DNA from: an uncultured Pseudomonadota bacterium
GTDB lineage: Bacteria; Pseudomonadota; Gammaproteobacteria; Methylococcales; Methylomonadaceae
Length of the DNA stretch: 44,454 nt
Assembly (NCBI GenBank): GCA_903875455.1
Contig: CAIQWF010000215.1
Coordinates: 1-44,454, forward strand
Direction: 5' to 3'
Every line of letters begins with the position of its first letter. Positions within the stretch are counted from its first letter, which is position 1. The position numbers were made by a program, and so were the translations under genes. Under the pieces are notes generated by a model that worked only from the letters and a program-made list of their open reading frames with translations, was not told the origin of the DNA and searched no databases. Below are positions 39,036 through 44,454 of the stretch, piece by piece.

Positions 39036-40094
39036 GTGGCGGAAAAAATAAAGGTTTTAGTCGTTGATGATGCCAGTTTTATGGTTAAGGCTGTCAGTGA
39101 AATTTTAAATTCTGATCCAGATATTGAAGTAGTCGGTTCCGCCAAAAATGGTTTGCAGGCGCTGGAAAAGATTAAGGAACTCTCGCCGGACGTAATTACT
39201 TTGGATGTGGATATGCCGATTATGGATGGCATCAGAACTGTGCGGCATATTATGTTGGAATGCCCCGTGCCGGTGGTGATGCTGAGTTCCTTGTTTAGCA
39301 ACGGTGCGATTACTTTTGATGCGCTAAGGCTTGGGGTGGTGGATTTTTTGCCTAAACCGTCAGGTGCTATTTCTCAGGATATTCACAAAGCCAAGCAGCA
39401 AATTATTGATCGGATAAAAATGGCAGTTGCTGTTAATATCCATAACATACATCGGGTAAAAATCAGACCGGTTGATGAGAACAATTCTTTAGAAGGCTAT
39501 TACGGTTTTCAGGCTTTGGATTACATTTTGCTTATCGGAACTACACTAGGGGGACCTAATACCAGCATTCGTGTTTTTTCAGAGCTCCCGCCTAAATTGT
39601 CAACTGCAGCTGTAGTAGTGCAAGAGATTTCGCCAAAAATTTTGCCTGCATTTGTTAAAGAATTTGACAAATATACACCTTGGCATATTGCAGAAGCTGT
39701 AGACGGCGCAATTTTAGAAGCTGGTGTGTGTTATGTAGCATCAAATGAATATTCATTAACGGTAGCAGTCAATGACAATCAGGAGCCTTATTTAAAAGTC
39801 GGGGAAAATGTCGATAGACCTTTGAACCAGTTATTTTCATCGGCAGCCACTGTTTTTGGACGACGCACCATTGGAGTATTACTAACTGGAGTAGGCGATG
39901 ATGGATCTGATGGTTTTGCTGAAATAAAGCAAAGACAGGGAATTACTATTGCACAAAAAAGCGACACTTGTGTTTATCCCAATCTGGCCAAATGTGCAAT
40001 TGAAAAAGGTTTGGTTGATATAGTTCTTGAAGAAACAAATCTCTCCAGGGAAATAGAAACACTAATTAATGAACAAGCAAATAGTTTATCTTAA
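39036..40094 (+). CDS. CheB-like response regulator with degenerate methylesterase site (2)
   Basis: GTG at 39036, after a GAGAGG ribosome site, begins a 352-residue protein that is a paralogue of the one at 30740. The receiver has phospho-Asp57 (LDVDMPIMDGI). In the esterase domain the Ser motif G-x-S-T-G-G reads G-T-T-L-G-G (Thr160), the His motif Q-H-M-P reads Q-E-I-S (Glu187), and the Asp is kept in TGVGDDGSDG (Asp279). It has therefore lost the usual Ser and His, by different substitutions from its sister. It follows cheA by 78 bp and precedes the ParA gene by 21 bp. Probably a phosphate-responsive but catalytically inert partner. Confidence 0.83.
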   Translation: MAEKIKVLVVDDASFMVKAVSEILNSDPDIEVVGSAKNGLQALEKIKELSPDVITLDVDMPIMDGIRTVRHIMLECPVPVVMLSSLFSNGAITFDALRLGVVDFLPKPSGAISQDIHKAKQQIIDRIKMAVAVNIHNIHRVKIRPVDENNSLEGYYGFQALDYILLIGTTLGGPNTSIRVFSELPPKLSTAAVVVQEISPKILPAFVKEFDKYTPWHIAEAVDGAILEAGVCYVASNEYSLTVAVNDNQEPYLKVGENVDRPLNQLFSSAATVFGRRTIGVLLTGVGDDGSDGFAEIKQRQGITIAQKSDTCVYPNLAKCAIEKGLVDIVLEETNLSREIETLINEQANSLS

Positions 40095-40115
40095 GGGTTG
40101 AATGCAGAGTTTTTT

Positions 40116-41018
40116 ATGATTATTGTCTGTGATAAATGTCAAACCAGATTCCAGTTGGATGTCAGTTTAATTAAAAAAACGCTATTTAAAGTCCGATGCT
40201 CAAAATGTAAGCATGTGTTTTCAGTTGATACATCACCCAAAGAGGACGTTTACGAATTGACTTCAAGCAATATTGCCCCGGATAAAAAAGTTATTGCAAT
40301 TTGCAATCAGAAAGGTGGAGTGGCAAAAACCTCGACCTGTCTTAATTTGGGGGCTTCGCTTTCTTTAACAGGGAGGCGGGTGCTACTGGTTGATTTTGAT
40401 GTGCAAGCTAATTTAAGTCTGCTGTTTTGTCAAAAAAACCAGCCTTCTTTTTACGAAGTTATGCAAAAAGAAGCTGATATTTTAAAAACCATCAAAAATG
40501 TGCGCCCAAATTTGTGGCTGTTGCCTGCGAATAGCAAAATGTCTTTATTGGCCCGTGAGTGTTTGCAGCAAAAGGATTTTGGAATTTTCCTGCGTAATGC
40601 GCTGGAACCAATCAAAAGCCATTTTGACTATGTTCTGATTGACACGCCCCCATCCATAAAGTTTTTTACTCCTAATGCGTTAATAGCCGCTGATTTTGTG
40701 ATTATTCCGACGCAAGCTGAGTTTTTGGCAATGAATGGAGTTATGCAAACCGAAAGCATTATCAAGGCATTGGCAAAAACACGCGTTTTGGATTATCGAG
40801 TCCTGCTTACTATGTATGACCAAAATAATACAGCCTCAAAAGTGGTGTTTTCAAAATTAAAAACCAGATACAAAGACAAAATGTTTACCACAGTAATTGA
40901 TCTTGACTTTAAAATGCAAGAGTCGCAAATAGTGAATGAACCTGTTGTTTATTATGATGAAAAATCAGTTTCTGCTTTGCAATACAAGGCCCTTGTTAAA
41001 GAAGTTGAAGAAGCTTAA
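40116..41018 (+). CDS. ParA-family ATPase with N-terminal zinc ribbon
   Basis: The TTG frame from 40098 leads to ATG at 40116 behind an AGAG site, and this is taken as start (300 residues). Residues 4-40 are an MJ0042-type zinc ribbon, C-D-K-C...C-S-K-C (Cys5, Cys8 and a pair near 30-33). After a linker comes a ParA/MinD ATPase: deviant Walker A KGGVAKTS, DFDVQANLS, DTPPS and PTQAEFLAM. Last gene of the chemosensory transcript, it probably positions the receptor array or segregates it on division, as ParC-type proteins do in Vibrio and PpfA in Rhodobacter. The zinc ribbon may recruit the array or DNA. The array link is inference. Confidence 0.88.
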   Translation: MIIVCDKCQTRFQLDVSLIKKTLFKVRCSKCKHVFSVDTSPKEDVYELTSSNIAPDKKVIAICNQKGGVAKTSTCLNLGASLSLTGRRVLLVDFDVQANLSLLFCQKNQPSFYEVMQKEADILKTIKNVRPNLWLLPANSKMSLLARECLQQKDFGIFLRNALEPIKSHFDYVLIDTPPSIKFFTPNALIAADFVIIPTQAEFLAMNGVMQTESIIKALAKTRVLDYRVLLTMYDQNNTASKVVFSKLKTRYKDKMFTTVIDLDFKMQESQIVNEPVVYYDEKSVSALQYKALVKEVEEA

Positions 41019-41043
41019 GGTTTAAAAAATAGACCCTACTTTG

Positions 41044-41078
41044 AAAACTAATTAAACAGTTTGTTTAATTAGTTTTTT
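41044..41078 (+). terminator. symmetrical terminator after the chemosensory operon
   Basis: AAAACTAATTAAACA (41044-41058), a GTT loop and TGTTTAATTAGTTTT (41062-41076) form a perfect 15-bp stem, followed by further T's. The A-T-rich stem has U runs on both strands and could work in both directions. It lies between the ParA stop and the ABC permease start. Confidence 0.75.
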
Positions 41079-41097
41079 CGTTTATAAGGAATATTGA

Positions 41098-41859
41098 ATG
41101 ATTGATAAAAAAATAACTTTACCCTTAGTTACATTGCTTTGTGTGCTATCACTATGGGAATTAGTGACACGTTTTAGTGGATGGAGTTCCAATGTTTTTC
41201 CAGGGCCGATTGCGGTGCTGACCAGCATGGAAGAGTTAATTGTTAATGGTAAATTATTAAAAAATACAGTCGCCAGCCTGTTCAGAGTTAGTATCGGCTT
41301 TTCACTTGCCGTCGTTTTGGGAATTCCAATAGGAATTATTTTAGGCAGAATGGAAATAGCCAAACTTTTGTTTAACCCTTTAGTGCAATTTTTACGCCCC
41401 ATTTCTCCGCTTGCCTGGATTCCTTTAGCAATGCTGTGGTTTGGAATTGGCGACCCACCTGCCATTTTCTTGATTTTTTTGGCCAGTTTTTTTCCAATGG
41501 TGGTATCAACCAGTGTTGCCGTTGAGTCTATTCGCCCCACTTTTTTTCAAGTGGCGGCAAATTTTAACTTTACCCGCTATGAGGTTTTAACCAAAATTGT
41601 GATTCCAGCTATTACACCGCAAGTTATTACGGCATTAAGAATGACAATTGCAATTGCCTGGTTAGTGGTGGTTGCTGCAGAAATGATAGCTGTACAGTCA
41701 GGGTTGGGCTACCTAATTTTAGACTCCAGAAATGCGTTACGAATGGATTATGTGATGGTGGGAATGATTGCGATCGGAGTGATTGGTCTTTTTCTGGACT
41801 TCATTATGCGCGAATTAGGAAATATTGAATCAACAGCGTGGGGAAGGTTGACAAAATAA
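41098..41859 (+). CDS. ABC transporter permease, SsuC/TauC/NrtB type
   Basis: The 253-residue inner-membrane protein has about six helices, and the coupling region A-A-N-F-N-F-T-R-Y-E-V-L-T-K-I-V-I-P-A of the binding-protein-dependent permease fold typical of nitrate, sulfonate and taurine importers. Its ATG at 41098 begins 79 bp after the ParA stop, past the symmetrical terminator. The stop lies in TAATG with the ATPase start, so the two are coupled. Substrate unknown. Confidence 0.88.
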   Translation: MIDKKITLPLVTLLCVLSLWELVTRFSGWSSNVFPGPIAVLTSMEELIVNGKLLKNTVASLFRVSIGFSLAVVLGIPIGIILGRMEIAKLLFNPLVQFLRPISPLAWIPLAMLWFGIGDPPAIFLIFLASFFPMVVSTSVAVESIRPTFFQVAANFNFTRYEVLTKIVIPAITPQVITALRMTIAIAWLVVVAAEMIAVQSGLGYLILDSRNALRMDYVMVGMIAIGVIGLFLDFIMRELGNIESTAWGRLTK

Positions 41860-42650
41860 TGAGCCATATTCAGATACAAAACTTGAACAAACACTATGTT
41901 GACCAGAGACGGTTGCCACGTAGTGAAGAGGATATCCGTTCTGAGCGGACTATTCAGGTTCTCGATGATATTAATTTAGAATTTCAGGATGGTGAGATGG
42001 TCTGCATTTTAGGCCCTTCTGGCTGTGGCAAATCTACCATGTTGAGAATGATTGCCGGCTTTGAACATCCGAGTTCAGGTCAAGTGTTGATTAATAATGA
42101 AGTGGTTACCAAGCCCAGAGCTGATAGCATTTTTGTATTTCAACACAGTGGCTTATTGCCCTGGATGACGGTGTGGGAAAACGTTGAATTAGGCTTGCGG
42201 CATCTGACTGACTTGGAGAAAAAAAATAAAACCATTCGAGAATATATTGAAATGGTTGATTTAGGTCGGTTTGGCAATCATTTCCCTCATCAACTCTCAG
42301 GCGGTATGTTGCGGCGTGCTGAGTTGGCCAGGGCCTTGGCGGTTAATCCTGATACCTTGATTATGGACGAGCCGTTTAGCGGACTGGACTTTCTAACACA
42401 CATGAAAGTGCGCGAAGAAGTTGTTAACATGCACGAATTTATCAAAAAAACTACCCTGGTTGTTACCCATGACATTGATGATGCGTTGATTATGGGGGAT
42501 CGCGTCATTGTAATGAGCGGCAGGCCCTCCCATGTGAAACTGGAACACAAACTTGATTTTGGCAGACCCCGCGATTTAGGCTCAAACCCTGAGCTGAGAG
42601 CCTTGCGAGATGAGATATTTTTTATGCTGGGGGTCAGTTATGCTATCTAA
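41859..42650 (+). CDS. ABC transporter ATP-binding protein, SsuB/TauB type
   Basis: The 263-residue ATPase starts at 41859 (MSHIQIQNLNK); a longer frame from 41838 lies within the permease gene and has no support. Walker A GPSGCGKST is near residue 53-61, Q-loop F-V-F-Q-H-S, signature LSGGMLRRAELARAL, Walker B LIMDEPFSGLD, and the switch His in VTHD. The signature reads M-L-R-R where M-x-Q-R is usual, and the Q-loop replaces a normal D. An extra segment of about 15 residues (R-R-L-P-R-S-E-E-D-I) lies before Walker A. Its ATG overlaps the permease stop (TAATG), and its 3' end overlaps the binding protein gene by 11 bp. Confidence 0.9.
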   Translation: MSHIQIQNLNKHYVDQRRLPRSEEDIRSERTIQVLDDINLEFQDGEMVCILGPSGCGKSTMLRMIAGFEHPSSGQVLINNEVVTKPRADSIFVFQHSGLLPWMTVWENVELGLRHLTDLEKKNKTIREYIEMVDLGRFGNHFPHQLSGGMLRRAELARALAVNPDTLIMDEPFSGLDFLTHMKVREEVVNMHEFIKKTTLVVTHDIDDALIMGDRVIVMSGRPSHVKLEHKLDFGRPRDLGSNPELRALRDEIFFMLGVSYAI

Positions 42651-43659
42651 AATAGCGTTGCCGTGGCGAATTGGTATTATTTCAGTCTCATGGTTGGTGT
42701 TTATTTCTTTTGCTCATTACCAGTTAAATTTTGAACACGGTAGCAAAAAAAACGTTTATATGGGTTATATGCCTGTGATTACCAACTTGGCCGCACCCTT
42801 ACTTGATTATGCTAGCAAGGAAAATAGTGAAGTTCGTTTTAACGCGTTGAAATTTTCTTCTTTCTCCGAGATGGGGGAGTCTTTACGTAATGGCAAGATA
42901 GATGCTGCTTTTATTATTGCCCCGTTGTCAATAGTTTTAAAACAACAAGGCGAAGATATAAAAATTGTTTATATTGGCAATCGCCATGAGAGTACGTTAG
43001 TTGTTCGGAAAGGCTTGAAAATCAGATCGTTAAGTGACTTAGCTGGTAGCAAAATTGCGGTACCATCACGTTTTTCTGGACATAACATCACTTTGCGCAA
43101 ACATTTGAAAAAATTGGGTTTGGCAGACAAAATCAATGTCGTTGAAATGAATCCGCCCGATATGGCTTCAGCTTTGATTTCAGGCTCATTAGATGCTTAC
43201 TTTGTTGGCGAGCCCTTTCCTTCTAAAACCCTAAAATCGGGCGATGCTGAGCTTTTACACTATGTGGAAGAAATTGCCCCGCACTTTATTTGTAATTTGA
43301 TGATAGTGCGCAACGACTTTATTAAAAAAGATCCAAAGACAGTAAAAATGTTAGTTGCCAGTGCTGCACGGGCAGGTTTTTGGGCAAAAAACCATTTGGA
43401 TAAAACCGTAGAAATTGCAGCCGAATATTGGAATCAACCGCCTGACTTAGTTCGTTATGCGTTGACAGCTCGCAAAGGCGGGGTTTTATTTGATCTTTAC
43501 CAGCCTAAAGAAACTGAAATACAAACAATGGCTAATGATATGGTGAGTTTAGGCTTGATAAAAAATAACAATATCGCCGGTTTAGTAGATGATGAATTTG
43601 CAAAGAATGTTGATTTCAATAATATCGGCGACGATATTCACACTGTTTTTCCTAAATAA
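42640..43659 (+). CDS. ABC transporter substrate-binding protein, NitT/TauT (NMT1/SsuA-like)
   Basis: ATG at 42640 follows a G-rich site (GGGGGTCAG) and overlaps the ATPase gene by 11 bp, giving 339 residues. An N-terminal hydrophobic segment (about 8-29, G-I-I-S-V-S-W-L-V-F-I-S-F-A) is not followed by a Cys, so it is a signal peptide or an uncleaved anchor. The body is of the NMT1/SsuA type: G-Y-M-P-V-I-T-N-L-A, A-F-I-I-A-P-L, G-N-R-H-E-S-T, D-L-A-G-S-K-I-A-V-P. The ligand is unknown; this family binds nitrate, sulfonates, taurine, bicarbonate or pyrimidines. The next gene starts within its stop (TAATG). Confidence 0.88.
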   Translation: MLSKIALPWRIGIISVSWLVFISFAHYQLNFEHGSKKNVYMGYMPVITNLAAPLLDYASKENSEVRFNALKFSSFSEMGESLRNGKIDAAFIIAPLSIVLKQQGEDIKIVYIGNRHESTLVVRKGLKIRSLSDLAGSKIAVPSRFSGHNITLRKHLKKLGLADKINVVEMNPPDMASALISGSLDAYFVGEPFPSKTLKSGDAELLHYVEEIAPHFICNLMIVRNDFIKKDPKTVKMLVASAARAGFWAKNHLDKTVEIAAEYWNQPPDLVRYALTARKGGVLFDLYQPKETEIQTMANDMVSLGLIKNNNIAGLVDDEFAKNVDFNNIGDDIHTVFPK

Positions 43660-44207
43660 TGTCGAAGAATATTGAAATAGAGCAATTAGGTGCTGCTGTT
43701 TTAAGAATGACAGCAGTGCCGGTTGAAAACGTAAAGTCGCCGAAGTTAGGCGAAGTTATTGAAGAAATGCTCGATATTCTTTCTGATTCAAAAGGTGTTG
43801 GATTAGCCGCGCCACAAATAGGCCATTCCATTCAAGTGCTTGCGGTTGCATCTAAACCAACCTCACGCTATCCAAATGCTCCTCTGATGGAGCCTATCGT
43901 GATGATAAATCCGGTTTTTCAACCTTTGACCCAAGAGCAGGAAAGGGATTGGGAAGGCTGTCTTAGTATTCCAGGAATTAGGGCGTTAATACCTCGCTAC
44001 AGAAAAATCATAGTTGATTATACGGATATGACGGGGACGTTAGTTACGCTTGAATTAACTGGTTTTGTCGCGCGAGTTTTTCAGCACGAATATGATCATC
44101 TGCAAGGGATGGTTTATTTAGATCGGGTAGAAAATAACCGCGATATTATTTCAGAAACCGAGTTTTTCAAATTGTTGGCACTACAAAAATCCCTGCTTCA
44201 CGCTTAG
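43659..44207 (+). CDS. def: peptide deformylase
   Basis: The 182-residue metalloenzyme removes the formyl group from new proteins. Motif 1 GVGLAAPQIG (46-55), motif 2 EGCLS with metal ligand Cys101, and motif 3 H-E-Y-D-H with His143, catalytic Glu144 and His147 are all present, although motif 3 is HEYDH rather than HEIDH. Its ATG is in TAATG with the binding-protein stop, so it is translated from the same messenger as the ABC transporter. A deformylase in an uptake operon, away from fmt, suggests a second, accessory copy; a peptide- or drug-related role is possible. Confidence 0.9.
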   Translation: MSKNIEIEQLGAAVLRMTAVPVENVKSPKLGEVIEEMLDILSDSKGVGLAAPQIGHSIQVLAVASKPTSRYPNAPLMEPIVMINPVFQPLTQEQERDWEGCLSIPGIRALIPRYRKIIVDYTDMTGTLVTLELTGFVARVFQHEYDHLQGMVYLDRVENNRDIISETEFFKLLALQKSLLHA

Positions 44208-44317
44208 AGACTTTCTTAATAATTTTGATAGTCCAATCTAGGCAGGTTCGAGCATATAACTTGCACATCAGTTAACCCCTGTTAATGGCCAATTAAACTG
44301 AGCCCAAAGTGTTTGAA

Positions 44318-44454
44318 ATGGTCTAATAATACCGGACACTTCTAAAGACAGATTTATAATGTCAACAGAGGTGAGAAATGAGTAATAAAACTAAACATAA
44401 ACGACCCAAATATACGCTTGAATTTAAAAAAGATGCAGCAAGTTTGGTCATTGA
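44318..44454 (+). mobile_element. left part of an IS3-family insertion sequence (incomplete)
   Basis: A transposase OrfA-type gene starts at 44378 and runs off the window. Just before it, TGGTCTAATAATACCGGACA (from about 44318) resembles the terminal repeat ends (TG..., with a CCGGACA core) of IS3-family elements. The right end is outside the window, so the exact boundary and any target duplication cannot be seen. Confidence 0.5.
44378..44454 (+). CDS. IS3-family transposase OrfA (start only)
   Basis: ATG at 44378 after GAGGTGAG gives MSNKTKHKRPKYTLEFKKDA and then A-S-L-V-I, the start of the helix-turn-helix OrfA of IS3/IS911-type transposases (the usual form being K-R-x-R-x-Y-T-x-E-F-K). 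Only 25 codons are in the window. The rest of OrfA and the OrfB integrase core are not visible. Confidence 0.75.
   Translation, partial: MSNKTKHKRPKYTLEFKKDAASLVI

Overview
The window reads as a chromosome segment of a Gram-negative bacterium, most likely a gammaproteobacterium. The support is an outer-membrane porin, a PgaB/PgaC/PgaD exopolysaccharide operon, a lipid A or LPS sugar-nucleotide gene pair, NadB, TrxB, a Lnb/DUF4105 protein and a large chemosensory operon. A methanotroph-like relative (Methylococcales) is plausible from the mix of an N-ATPase-type AtpD, a SpmA/SpmB-like fusion and GnnA/GnnB-like genes, but this is only a guess. Base composition looks moderately AT-rich. I saw no rRNA, tRNA or CRISPR array.

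Layout. Positions 1-3112 (minus) hold an operon with an oxidoreductase and an aminotransferase (GnnA/GnnB or WbpB/WbpE type), a cupin, and the start of an ABC-type ATPase that leaves the window. At 3227-5500 (minus) are an RluA-type pseudouridine synthase and a porin whose signal-peptide reading frame is broken by one base in an A9 run; its promoter overlaps a Fur-like box. At 5733-9422 are an amidohydrolase of the adenine deaminase family with altered active-site motifs, a half-size EamA-like membrane protein and an orphan N-ATPase-type ATP synthase beta subunit. At 9635-14402 (minus) are pgaB-pgaC-pgaD with an upstream acyltransferase but no pgaA, followed by trxB.

Positions 15525-17799 are a rearranged locus. 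A fused SpmA/SpmB-like gene has its first ~117 bp duplicated about 1 kb upstream. Between the copies lie a palindromic repeat element and a Phd/VapC-type toxin-antitoxin operon bracketed by two near-identical terminator hairpins. Positions 17820-20905 (minus) encode two DUF3015-like exported proteins made of three related domains, then a Lnb/DUF4105 gene with a one-base frameshift. At 21110-26970 are a small membrane protein, a cysteine-rich Crp/Fnr regulator, a YfcH-like epimerase, a TVP38-flavoprotein fusion and nadB.

Positions 27288-41018 (plus) are the most distinctive part: an HtrA-like protease, then a chemosensory operon of DUF4388-zinc ribbon-REC protein, CheB-like protein, MCP, CheW, CheY, CheA, a second CheB-like protein and a zinc-ribbon ParA. 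No CheR gene is present, and both CheB-like proteins have lost the catalytic Ser and the usual His while keeping the Asp and an intact receiver. CheA has a normal first HPt, six copies of a short D-x-x-S-F-L motif, and a second HPt-like region without its His. Together with ParA this suggests a chemosensory array with its own positioning factor and without normal adaptational demethylation. A symmetrical terminator separates it from a translationally coupled ABC transporter (permease, ATPase, binding protein) plus peptide deformylase operon (41098-44207). The right edge enters an IS3-type transposase.
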